NCBI GenBank assembly: GCA_043774625.1 | Contig: JAYVTG010000119.1 | Location: 1 to 64,000 of the forward strand | Reading direction: 5' to 3' | Length of the DNA stretch: 64,000 nucleotides | From: JAAFIP01 sp043774625 | Lineage (GTDB): Bacteria > Pseudomonadota > Gammaproteobacteria > Burkholderiales > Burkholderiaceae_C | Part shown: one piece after another, positions 41,724 to 49,878 of the stretch | Numbering within the stretch: position 1 is the first letter of the stretch | How the letters are laid out: each line of letters starts with the position of its first letter | Made by a program: the position numbers and the translations under genes | The notes under the pieces: model-generated | Told to the model about the DNA's origin: nothing | The model's input: only the letters and a program-made list of their open reading frames with translations | The model's database searches: none

Positions 41724-41797
41724 CGGGGTAAGCCATTACAGCGTCTTGCGGGTGCAACCGTTAAAGTTGTATTGCAATATTTTTTGTGAGGAATCTT

Positions 41798-42811
41798 ATG
41801 AAGCTGCATCGCATTGCCCTGTCTCTCATTGCCCTGACCGGCACTGGTTTAGCCTTTTCTCAAACTGTCCTCACAGCGTCGTCTTGGGTTGGCCCCACCC
41901 ACACGCTGAGCATGGCGCAAAAAGAATGGTGCGATTTACTCGAAAAAAACACTACGGGCAAGATGAAGTGCAATATCTTGCCGCGCTCAGTGTCCGCCCC
42001 TCCCGGCACTTTTGATGCCATCAAAAACGGCCTGGTAGACGTATCGTATTCGGTACACGGTTACACGCCTGGCCGCTATACGTACACGCAAATGGCAGAG
42101 TTTCCGTTCCTGGGCAACAACTCAGAAGCCATCTCGGTTGCCTTTAACAAAATCGCCATGAAGAACCCGCAATTTCAGGATGAACACGCTGGCCTGAAGG
42201 TGATTACCTTCTTCACCCATGGCCCCGGCATCGTTTTTAACACCAAGCGTGCCATTACCAAAACCGAAGATCTGAACGGCCTGAAGTTTCGCGTGGGCGG
42301 CGGCATGGTCAATGAGATCAGCAAGACATTGAACATGAACGTCACGCTCAAGCCAGCGCCCGATTCGTATGAGCTATTGTCGGGTGGTGTGATGGATGGC
42401 ACCTTGTTTCCTGCCGAATCCACCGAGTCATTCAAGATCGACAAGATTATCAAATACGCCACCACCTTTCCGGGTGGCCTGTATAACACCAGCTTTGCCT
42501 TTGCAATGAACCTGGCGCAATACGACAAGCTGACACCAGAAGAAAAGAAAGCCGTAGATGCCGTGAGTGGAGAAATAGCCGCCCGCATTTTTGGCCGTGG
42601 CTGGGATAAAGCAGACCGCCGCGCACTGGGGTTAATGCAAGCCAACGGTGTGCAAGTGACCAAAGCAGATGCCAGCTTTGTAGCTGACGTAAAAGCCAAA
42701 ACTGCATCGCTAGAAACCAAATGGATCACCGATGCAAGTGCCAAAGGCTTGTCCAATGCCAAAGCTGTATTGGCCGAGTTTCGTGCGGAAATTACCAAAG
42801 CAGAAAAGTAA
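41798..42811 (+). CDS. dctP: TRAP transporter substrate-binding protein DctP
   Basis: The 337-residue periplasmic protein has a signal peptide (MKLHRIALSLIALTGTGLAFS) and the DctP-family pattern: SWVGPTHTLSMAQKEWCDLL, the KNGLVDVSYSVHGYTPGRY region and LNGLKFRVGGGMVNEISKTL with the substrate-anchoring Arg. It delivers a substrate, usually a carboxylic acid, to the DctQM permease encoded downstream. GTGAGGAA precedes ATG 41798. A terminator follows the gene, which should leave more DctP than permease. The substrate is unknown. Confidence 0.92.
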   Translation: MKLHRIALSLIALTGTGLAFSQTVLTASSWVGPTHTLSMAQKEWCDLLEKNTTGKMKCNILPRSVSAPPGTFDAIKNGLVDVSYSVHGYTPGRYTYTQMAEFPFLGNNSEAISVAFNKIAMKNPQFQDEHAGLKVITFFTHGPGIVFNTKRAITKTEDLNGLKFRVGGGMVNEISKTLNMNVTLKPAPDSYELLSGGVMDGTLFPAESTESFKIDKIIKYATTFPGGLYNTSFAFAMNLAQYDKLTPEEKKAVDAVSGEIAARIFGRGWDKADRRALGLMQANGVQVTKADASFVADVKAKTASLETKWITDASAKGLSNAKAVLAEFRAEITKAEK

Positions 42812-42839
42812 GTTTTTCATTTACCGACAGTCGGCATAC

Positions 42840-42868
42840 GCGGCCTCACCCCATGAGGCCGCTTTTTT
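42840..42868 (+). terminator. Intrinsic terminator/attenuator between dctP and dctQ
   Basis: A perfect 9-bp stem GCGGCCTCA / TGAGGCCGC with a 5-base loop is followed by TTTTTT. It lies within the TRAP operon and probably gives partial read-through, reducing permease relative to binding protein. Confidence 0.85.
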
Positions 42869-42901
42869 GTGCAAGCTGAAGAACGACGACAAAATCAAGC
42901 G

Positions 42902-43387
42902 ATGAAAAAACTCTTTGAAACCTTGTGCGGCTTACTATGCGCCAGTGCACTTTTCGCCATCATGGCGCTCACATTTTTTGATGTGTTGGGGCGCAAGTTG
43001 GTGTCTCAATCCATTCCCGGCTCGCTGGAGCTGACCGAACTGCTCATGGTGGTAGTTATATTTGCTGGGCTACCTCTGGTGTCAGCGCGTGGAGAACATG
43101 TGTTGTTTGATTCACTGGACAGTTATTTACCAGCCTGGCTGCTCAAAGCACAAGGCATGCTGGTGCATGTGATCTGCGCGGCACTGATGCTGGGCTTGGC
43201 CTATTTGATGTGGAAAACTGGCAACCAGTTTGCAGAGAACGGCGAGACAACGGCTCAACTCAAATTTGCCAAAGCCCCTTTCATTTACGGCATGTCGATC
43301 TTGTGCGGCATTACCGGCTTGGTACACCTAGGCCTGATTACCCAACCACCCCAACAATTACAAGAAGGCGAAGGGGTAGCACTGTGA
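42902..43387 (+). CDS. dctQ: TRAP transporter small permease DctQ
   Basis: The 161-residue protein has four membrane helices (LCGLLCASALFAIMALTFFDVLG, ELLMVVVIFAGLPLVSA and two more) and the DctQ pattern FFDVLGRKL...LELTELLMV. It supports the large permease DctM. ATG 42902 follows AATCAAGCG; longer upstream starts would run through the terminator. Its stop overlaps the GTG start of dctM. Confidence 0.87.
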   Translation: MKKLFETLCGLLCASALFAIMALTFFDVLGRKLVSQSIPGSLELTELLMVVVIFAGLPLVSARGEHVLFDSLDSYLPAWLLKAQGMLVHVICAALMLGLAYLMWKTGNQFAENGETTAQLKFAKAPFIYGMSILCGITGLVHLGLITQPPQQLQEGEGVAL

Positions 43388-44676
43388 TTGAATCTTTACT
43401 AGGCTTTGCCGCCATCTTCGCTCTAGCCTTGCTACGCGTGCCTTTGGCCTTTGCCATGGGCATTGTAGGCATGGTGGGCATTGGCATGACTCGCGGCTGG
43501 ATGCCCGCATTGGCCAGCGTCGCACAAGTGGTACACGAGACAGGTTTTGCCTACACGCTGTCGGTTATTCCCTTGTTTATTTTGATGGGTAACTTTGTGG
43601 CACGCGCGGGTTTGGCGCATGAACTGTTTGCAGCAGCCTATGCCTTTATCGGCCATTTTCGGGGTGGCCTTGCGCACGCTACGGTTGCTGCCTGCGCAGG
43701 CTTTGGCGCTATCTGTGGATCGTCCATTGCCACGGCAGCCACCATGAGCAAGGTGGCGTATCCGAGTATGAAAAAAATGGGCTACAGCGATAGTTTGTCT
43801 ACTGGTGTGATGGCCGCTGGCGGCACGCTGGGCATCATGATTCCGCCATCCACCATCATGGTGATCTACGGCATCATCACTGAGACAAATATTGGCAAGC
43901 TGTTTGCGGCGGGCGTCATTCCCGGCATATTGACGGCCCTCTTGATGATGGGCGGCATTGCAGTGATGACCGCGCGCGACCCATCGCACGCGCCAGCCGG
44001 CGAGCGTACATCCTGGCCCAACCGCTGGAAGGCATTGCGCGGCATTTGGGGCGTAATTTTGCTGGTCATTGTGGTGTTAGGCGGCATCTACGGCGGCATA
44101 TTCACAGCCACTGAGGGTGCTGGCTTTGGTGCGGCTGGCGCCTTCTTGTTTGCACTGGCACGTCGCCGTTTAACCTGGGCCATTTTGTACCAGGTACTGG
44201 TCGAATCTGCTCGCACCACGGCCATGCTGTTCACCCTGTTGATAGCGGCCACCATCTTCGCCAACTTTGTCAACTTCACCACCATGCCGGGAGACTTGAA
44301 AGAATGGATTACGCACCTGGGCCTGTCGCCCATCATGGTCATCACCGCCATGATGTTCATTTACGTGGTGTTGGGCACCGTCATGGAAGAGCTGACCATG
44401 GTGCTGCTGACCATTCCGCTATTCTTCCCCATCGTCACTGCTTTAGGTTTTGACCCTGTGTGGTTTGGCGTGCTGATCGTGATGATTGTGCAGATCGGTT
44501 TGATATCGCCGCCTGTGGGCATGAATTTGTTTGTGCTCAATGCACTGCTGCCCGGTGTAGGTTTGGGAGCGATTTTTCGCGGTTGCTGGCCGTTTGTGGC
44601 GGTCATGATTTTGGTGCTTGGACTATTGATTGCGTTTCCACAGTTGAGCTTGTTTTTACCTTCGCTGATGAAATAG
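43384..44676 (+). CDS. dctM: TRAP transporter large permease DctM
   Basis: The 430-residue protein has about twelve membrane helices and the conserved DctM blocks VIPLFILMGNFVARAGLAHEL, AAGGTLGIMIPPSTIMVIYG and ISPPVGMNLFVLNALLP. It forms the sodium-dependent transport channel. The GTG start at 43384 overlaps the dctQ stop, as is usual in these operons. A 42-bp repeat copy lies 24 bp after the stop. Confidence 0.92.
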   Translation: MIESLLGFAAIFALALLRVPLAFAMGIVGMVGIGMTRGWMPALASVAQVVHETGFAYTLSVIPLFILMGNFVARAGLAHELFAAAYAFIGHFRGGLAHATVAACAGFGAICGSSIATAATMSKVAYPSMKKMGYSDSLSTGVMAAGGTLGIMIPPSTIMVIYGIITETNIGKLFAAGVIPGILTALLMMGGIAVMTARDPSHAPAGERTSWPNRWKALRGIWGVILLVIVVLGGIYGGIFTATEGAGFGAAGAFLFALARRRLTWAILYQVLVESARTTAMLFTLLIAATIFANFVNFTTMPGDLKEWITHLGLSPIMVITAMMFIYVVLGTVMEELTMVLLTIPLFFPIVTALGFDPVWFGVLIVMIVQIGLISPPVGMNLFVLNALLPGVGLGAIFRGCWPFVAVMILVLGLLIAFPQLSLFLPSLMK

Positions 44677-44700
44677 TTTCCATCATAAAAAACCTGCTCA

Positions 44701-44742
44701 GCCAGCGTAGAATATGCGTGAGCAGCTACTAAATAAATAGCA
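44701..44742 (+). repeat. 42-bp interspersed repeat, intergenic
   Basis: The copy begins GCCAGCGTAGAATATGCGTG and ends AATAGCA. It lies between the convergent dctM and mscS genes. Confidence 0.9.
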
Positions 44743-44799
44743 TTACAAAGATTTTTAGTGAACCCATCTGTGCGCCAGTAGCGGGCAGTTCAACCGAAA

Positions 44800-46053
44800 C
44801 TAAGCAGAGTGCACCACCCGCTGCGGATACGGAATCTCGATCCTCGCTGCCCGCAGTGCATGCAAGATGGCAATGTTGATCTCGCTGCGCACGTTGAGCT
44901 GCCCGTTCTCCGGGTCACTGATCCAGAAGCACAAACTAAACTCCAGCCCGTCAGGTGCAAAATGCGCCAGGTGCGCTACGGGTTCTGGGTCTTTCAAGAC
45001 GCGTTGGCAGCGCTTTGCAGATTCAATCAGAATGCCTTGAACTTTCTCCACCTCACTCGCATAGCCCACCGTGATGTTGCTCACAATCAAGACTTTGGGG
45101 TCTGCCAAAGACAGGTTTTCTACCCGCTCGGTGATCAGTTTTTCATTGGGGATCACCGCTTCACGCCCGTTCACGGCGCGAATCAGGGTGTAGCGGGTTT
45201 TGATGTCGGCCACAATGCCTTCAAAACCGTCTACCTTCACGTTATCGCCAATCCGCATGGAGCGTTCAAACAAAATGACAAAACCGCTGACATAGTTGGA
45301 CGCCAACTTTTGCAAGCCAAAACCAAGGCCCACACCCACTGCACCGCCCAATACCGACAGTGCCGTTAAATCTACACCGATGGCGGACAGCGCAAACAAC
45401 AAACCCAGCAGCAACAAGACGGCGCGTACGGCGTTACCCGTGATTTTGCGCATCGACAAATCGCTGATCGCCTCTCGCAGCACACGCCGTTCGATGGTGG
45501 ACGATATCCACAACGTGACGACGATGACCAAGCCCGCAGTTAGCGTGGCTTCGATAATGCCGCGCAAGCTGACGCGGCGTTTGCCAACTGCGAACTGAAT
45601 GTCTTCAAACTCGGCGAGCACTTGGGGCAGCAAGTCTGCAATCCACAAAATAGCCAAAATCCATGCTATCCACGAGAAAAACTGCTCACCCATGCGTGCC
45701 AATTTGGATTGCGGAAAGCTCAGCGTCATGGTGCGCGCCAAAAAGCGAATGGCCACCAGGGCCATCAAAATCGGTACTGCGATCTTGAGCACCGACAAGT
45801 GCTGCCACTGCAACACCATGCGGTTGGCAGCATAGGTAAACACCAGCGCAATCAACGGAAACATCAACCCATCTACCAGGCGTTCGCCAAACCAGACGGA
45901 CTCTCCCAGCGGGTATCTGCTTGCCTTCAGCAAGCGGCCCCGCACTAGCCAGGCCAGTGCATAAGCAAGCACCAAGGCAAGGCCAAGCCCCAAAAATTCC
46001 TGCCAAATGTCTGGCTGCGCAATGTCGTGCAGCAGTTCTTCTAAATTACCCAT
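44800..46053 (-). CDS. Small-conductance mechanosensitive channel (MscS family)
   Basis: The 417-residue protein has several N-terminal membrane helices, the pore-lining block LGGAVGVGLGFGLQKLASNYVSGFV and the MscS beta domain ILFERSMRIGDNVKVDGFEG, followed by the cytoplasmic NEKLITERVENLSL region. It opens under membrane tension to release solutes after osmotic downshift. It is the last of three minus-strand genes with echA and the HDAC-like gene, starting 16 bp after the echA stop. Confidence 0.9.
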   Translation of the reverse strand: MGNLEELLHDIAQPDIWQEFLGLGLALVLAYALAWLVRGRLLKASRYPLGESVWFGERLVDGLMFPLIALVFTYAANRMVLQWQHLSVLKIAVPILMALVAIRFLARTMTLSFPQSKLARMGEQFFSWIAWILAILWIADLLPQVLAEFEDIQFAVGKRRVSLRGIIEATLTAGLVIVVTLWISSTIERRVLREAISDLSMRKITGNAVRAVLLLLGLLFALSAIGVDLTALSVLGGAVGVGLGFGLQKLASNYVSGFVILFERSMRIGDNVKVDGFEGIVADIKTRYTLIRAVNGREAVIPNEKLITERVENLSLADPKVLIVSNITVGYASEVEKVQGILIESAKRCQRVLKDPEPVAHLAHFAPDGLEFSLCFWISDPENGQLNVRSEINIAILHALRAARIEIPYPQRVVHSA

Positions 46054-46069
46054 GTAATTTCCATTGTGT

Positions 46070-46861
46070 TTACTTCCAGACAGGTTTTCGCTTTTCTACA
46101 AAGGCTCGCACGCCTTCTTGTGCAGACTCGTCCATCATGTTGGTCGCCATGGTTTGCCCGGCTAGCTGGTAGGCAGCATCCAGGCCCATGCCTTGCTGAC
46201 AGTAAAAAAGCTCTTTGCCCATTTGCAATGCCAAGCGCGGTTTGGCACAAATGCTGTGTAGCAGGCGCTGTACTTGCGCATCCAGCGATGGCGCAGAATA
46301 ATCTGCCGCTATTGCATTGATCAAACCGTATTGCAGTGCAGTTGTAGCGTCGATAAAGTCGCCCGTTACCAGCATGTGCATCGCCTGCTTGGCAGACACC
46401 GTGCGCACTAGCGGCACAGACGGCGTAGAGCAAAACAAACCGTAGTTGATGCCGCTGGTGGCAAACTGTGCAACCGGCGACGCTACAGCCAGGTCGCACT
46501 GCGCCACCAATTGGCAACCCGCTGCAGTGGCCATGCCTTGCACGCGGGCTATCACAGGCACTGGCAAATGTGCGATGCTCAGCATCATCTTGCTGCACTG
46601 CGCAAACAGGGTTTGGTAAAAGTCCAGACTGGGGTTGGCAGACATGTCTTTCAGGTTATGGCCTGGGCAAAAGGCTTTGCCGTTGGCGGCGATCACCACG
46701 GCGCGTGATGCTGGGTCTGCGGCAACCTGGTCTAATGCTTTTTGCATGGCGGCAATCATCTCACCGCCCAGCGCGTTAAAGTTGGCAGGTGTGTTGAGTG
46801 TGAGTGTGTGTACACCGCGTGCATCGCGTATGTGCAGCAGTATATCAGTATCATTTTTCAT
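46070..46861 (-). CDS. Enoyl-CoA hydratase/isomerase family protein
   Basis: The 263-residue crotonase-fold protein contains NTPANFNALGGEMIAAMQKA, the oxyanion-hole region AFCPGHNLKDMSANPS and GMATAAGCQLVAQCDLAVAS, resembling EchA-type hydratases. It probably hydrates an enoyl-CoA, although the canonical catalytic Glu pair cannot be confirmed by eye. ATG 46861 is preceded by AGGTTTTT, and a 42-bp repeat copy stands just upstream. It is co-oriented with the HDAC-like and mscS genes. Confidence 0.85.
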   Translation of the reverse strand: MKNDTDILLHIRDARGVHTLTLNTPANFNALGGEMIAAMQKALDQVAADPASRAVVIAANGKAFCPGHNLKDMSANPSLDFYQTLFAQCSKMMLSIAHLPVPVIARVQGMATAAGCQLVAQCDLAVASPVAQFATSGINYGLFCSTPSVPLVRTVSAKQAMHMLVTGDFIDATTALQYGLINAIAADYSAPSLDAQVQRLLHSICAKPRLALQMGKELFYCQQGMGLDAAYQLAGQTMATNMMDESAQEGVRAFVEKRKPVWK

Positions 46862-46877
46862 ATAAAAACCTATCAAA

Positions 46878-46919
46878 GCCAGCGTGGAATATGCGCGAGC
46901 AGCTACTTTTTTTGTAGCA
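46878..46919 (+). repeat. 42-bp interspersed repeat, intergenic
   Basis: The copy begins GCCAGCGTGGAATATGCGCG and ends TTTGTAGCA. It fills most of the gap between the HDAC-like and echA genes, in the 5' leader of echA. Confidence 0.9.
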
Positions 46920-46932
46920 TTCAGAAGTTAAA

Positions 46933-47883
46933 TCATACACCAGCCAACACCCTGATGTGCGCTTCCACACAGCGGCCCAGTGCACCCAGTGCATAGCCAC
47001 CCTCCAGGCAACTCACTATGCGGCCGTTGGCATGCCGCTTGGCTATTTGCATGATCTGCTCGGTCATCCACACGTAGTCTTGCTCTACCAATCCTAGTTG
47101 ACCCAACTCGTCTTCGCGGTGTGCGTCAAAGCCCGCGCTGATAAAAATCATCTCGGGTTGGAAAGCATCCAGTCGTGGCAACAACACGTGTACAAACATC
47201 TCTCGCACAGCCTTGCCTTGTGTGTAGGCGGGTACAGGCAGATTCAACATATTGGTGGCTTTGCTGTCTTTACCGCTGTAGGGGTACAACGGGTCTTGAA
47301 AAATCCCCACCATCAGTGTGCGGGCATCGCCCGTCAAAATATCTTCGGTGCCGTTGCCGTGGTGTACGTCAAAGTCCACCACAGCCACTCGCTTCAAGCC
47401 ATGGCGTTCGAGTGCATATTTGGCGGCGATGGCCACATTGTTAAAAAAGCAAAAACCCATGGCTTTGTCACGGCAGGCATGGTGACCAGGGGGGCGAATG
47501 GAGCAAAACGCGTTAGCCAGTTCGCCCGCCATCACAGCGTCGGTGGCGGCTACAGCAGCACCCGCAGCGCGCAAGGCTGCCTGGTAGGTATGCTGGTTGA
47601 TGGCAGTATCAGGGTCAATCTGCAGATGGGCACTTCCGCCTGCGGCCATCTCTTCATTCAATCGTGTGCCTAAACCTTGCAGCGCAGCCACATGCATGCG
47701 CGAATGCGCCAGCTCTATGTCGCTTGGGCTAGCCAGCGGGGCTTGCTTAGGGGTCAAAAAGTCGCTTAAGCCGCTGGCAATCAAGCGGTCATTGATCGCG
47801 TCTAGCCGCTCGGGGCATTCAGGGTGGCCGTCGCCTATCTCGTGGAGATGGCATTCGCGGTGGGTGTAAAAACCAGTAGTCAT
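46933..47883 (-). CDS. Histone deacetylase-family amidohydrolase
   Basis: The 316-residue protein belongs to the HDAC/acetylpolyamine amidohydrolase superfamily: RPPGHHACRDKAMGFCFFNN (active-site His pair), VAVVDFDVHHGNGTEDI (zinc Asp and His) and FISAGFDAHREDELGQLGL (second zinc Asp). Bacterial members hydrolyse acetyl groups from polyamines or other acetylated small molecules. The start at ATG 47883 begins at the conserved TGFYTHRECHLHEIGDGHPECPERL region; a GTG six codons upstream is possible. It is divergent from moxR with 46 bp between the starts. Confidence 0.9.
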   Translation of the reverse strand: MTTGFYTHRECHLHEIGDGHPECPERLDAINDRLIASGLSDFLTPKQAPLASPSDIELAHSRMHVAALQGLGTRLNEEMAAGGSAHLQIDPDTAINQHTYQAALRAAGAAVAATDAVMAGELANAFCSIRPPGHHACRDKAMGFCFFNNVAIAAKYALERHGLKRVAVVDFDVHHGNGTEDILTGDARTLMVGIFQDPLYPYSGKDSKATNMLNLPVPAYTQGKAVREMFVHVLLPRLDAFQPEMIFISAGFDAHREDELGQLGLVEQDYVWMTEQIMQIAKRHANGRIVSCLEGGYALGALGRCVEAHIRVLAGV

Positions 47884-47929
47884 AACCTGTGTCTGTTCCA
47901 CGGTGTTGATTTTCGGGTATCGTTAATCT

Positions 47930-48871
47930 ATGGATATCCCACAAATAAATCAGTTACTTCAACAACTTCTGGCACAGCTTAACACGGTGATCGTGGGTAA
48001 ACCTACCCAGGTGCAAGACTGCGTGGTGTGCTTGCTGGCTGGTGGCCACTTGCTGATAGAAGACGTGCCTGGCGTAGGCAAAACCACGCTGGCACACGCC
48101 CTGTCGCGCAGCTTTGGTTTGCAATTTTCTCGCGTGCAATTTACGGCAGACTTGATGCCCAGCGACTTGACGGGTGTGTCGGTGTACGAACGCAAAAACG
48201 GCGACGGCCAAGGCAGCTTTGTCTTTCACCCCGGCCCCCTGTTTGCGCAGGTGCTGCTGGCCGACGAAATCAACCGCGCCAGCCCCAAAACCCAGTCTGC
48301 GCTGCTGGAGGCGATGGAAGAAAAACAGGTCACCGCCGAAGGCCAAACCCGCCCTCTACCTGAACCGTTTTTCGTCATCGCCACACAAAACCCCCACGAC
48401 CAGCTTGGCACCTACGCTCTGCCCGAAAGCCAGCTTGACCGTTTTTTAATGCGCATCAGCCTGGGTTACCCCGACCGCGCGGCAGAGCGGCAACTGCTGG
48501 CAGGCGTAGAACGGCGCGGCTTGGTAGATGCACTGCCTGCCGTATTTAACCAAGCCGCGTTGCTGGCAGCACAGCAAGCCGTACAAAAAATCCACGCCGC
48601 CGACCCGCTATTGAACTATGTGCAAGACCTGATAGCCGCTACACGCAATGGGCGCTGGTTTTTGCAAGGCCTGTCGCCCCGCGCTGGTATAGCGCTGATA
48701 CGCGCAGCCAAGGCGCAGGCCTTGCTGGCCGGGCGGGACTACGTAGCACCTGACGACGTGCAAGCTATCTTGCCGCAAACCATTGCGCACCGGATGATTC
48801 CGGTGGCAGATGCAGGGCGAGGTGCAGTGGAGCAGGTGCGGGCGATGGTGCAGGCGGTGGGGTTGGCTTGA
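47930..48871 (+). CDS. MoxR-family AAA+ ATPase
   Basis: The 313-residue protein has the MoxR pattern: Walker A EDVPGVGKTTLAHALS, Walker B-like VLLADEINRASPKTQSALLEAMEE and the sensor block VIATQNPHDQLGTYALPESQLDRF. MoxR proteins act as chaperones for maturation of partner proteins, usually VWA proteins. It is followed by DUF58 and transglutaminase-domain genes, the classical MoxR-DUF58-TgpA trio, all in the same direction. Confidence 0.93.
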   Translation: MDIPQINQLLQQLLAQLNTVIVGKPTQVQDCVVCLLAGGHLLIEDVPGVGKTTLAHALSRSFGLQFSRVQFTADLMPSDLTGVSVYERKNGDGQGSFVFHPGPLFAQVLLADEINRASPKTQSALLEAMEEKQVTAEGQTRPLPEPFFVIATQNPHDQLGTYALPESQLDRFLMRISLGYPDRAAERQLLAGVERRGLVDALPAVFNQAALLAAQQAVQKIHAADPLLNYVQDLIAATRNGRWFLQGLSPRAGIALIRAAKAQALLAGRDYVAPDDVQAILPQTIAHRMIPVADAGRGAVEQVRAMVQAVGLA

Positions 48872-48881
48872 GAGGCACGTC

Positions 48882-49844
48882 GTGATCTCGCTCATCCGCA
48901 CCCGCTTTCGCCAATGGTGGCAAAGCAGGCTGCCGCTCACTGACACCATGCTGCTCACGCAGCGCAACGTGTACATCCTGCCTACACGCCCCGGCTGGAT
49001 GTTGGCGTTAACGTTATTGGTGCTGCTGGTCGCGTCGATCAATTACCAGCTCAATTTAGGTTATCTGCTGACCTTTATGCTGGCGGGCGCCGCGGTGGTG
49101 GGCATGCATGTGTGCCATGGCAACTTGCGCGGTCTTACTATGCATTTGGTAGCGCCTGGCGCACAATTTGCGGGGGCTACTGCACCTTTTTGCATCCAAT
49201 TGAGCCATGAACGCAGCAGCATTCGGCACAGCATTGGCATGAGCCTGCTGGACAACCCGCATTGGGCCTGGACGGATGTGCCTGCGCAGGGCAGCGCCGT
49301 GGTGCAGGTAGGCTTTAAGCCCGCGCAGCGTGGTTTGCACCACCTGCCCACTTTGACAGCGGAGACGCGCTTTCCGCTGGGTACGTTTCGGGTATGGACG
49401 GTGTGGCGGCCCAAGGCGCAGGTGCTGGTGTACCCCGCACCCGAGGCGCATGCCCCGCCTCTGCCCCCTGGCGAGCCGCGCGCAGGCGGTGCTATGGCCC
49501 GCCATGCGCAAAACACGGGTGAATTTGACGGCGTGCGTGCATACAGACGGGGCGACCCGCTCAAACTGGTGGTGTGGAAGAAGGCTGCCAAAAGCTTTGC
49601 CAGCGGGTCGGGCGAACTCGTCAGCCGCGACACGCAGCAAGCGCAGCGGCATGAGCTGTGGCTGGACTTTGCCAGCTGTGGCCATGCCGATACAGAACAT
49701 AAACTCAGCCGCCTGACGGCGTGGGTCATCACGGCGCAAGACCAAGGCCTAGATTACGGCTTGCGCTTGCCTAACCGCGAGATAAAGCCGGGCCAGGGTG
49801 AGGGGCACAAACGGCAATGCCTGGAGGCGCTGGCCTTATGCTGA
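48882..49844 (+). CDS. DUF58 domain protein
   Basis: The 320-residue protein has two N-terminal membrane helices (MLALTLLVLLVASINYQL, LLTFMLAGAAVVGMHV) and a C-terminal DUF58 block with EFDGVRAYRRGDPLKLVVWKKAAKS, which belongs to the VWA-like superfamily. It is a probable client of the MoxR ATPase. The GTG start at 48882 is preceded by GAGAGG and lies 10 bp after the moxR stop. The next gene starts 34 bp later. Confidence 0.85.
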   Translation: MISLIRTRFRQWWQSRLPLTDTMLLTQRNVYILPTRPGWMLALTLLVLLVASINYQLNLGYLLTFMLAGAAVVGMHVCHGNLRGLTMHLVAPGAQFAGATAPFCIQLSHERSSIRHSIGMSLLDNPHWAWTDVPAQGSAVVQVGFKPAQRGLHHLPTLTAETRFPLGTFRVWTVWRPKAQVLVYPAPEAHAPPLPPGEPRAGGAMARHAQNTGEFDGVRAYRRGDPLKLVVWKKAAKSFASGSGELVSRDTQQAQRHELWLDFASCGHADTEHKLSRLTAWVITAQDQGLDYGLRLPNREIKPGQGEGHKRQCLEALALC

Positions 49845-49878
49845 AGCAATCCGCCCACTCAACAGATGCTCAAGCATC

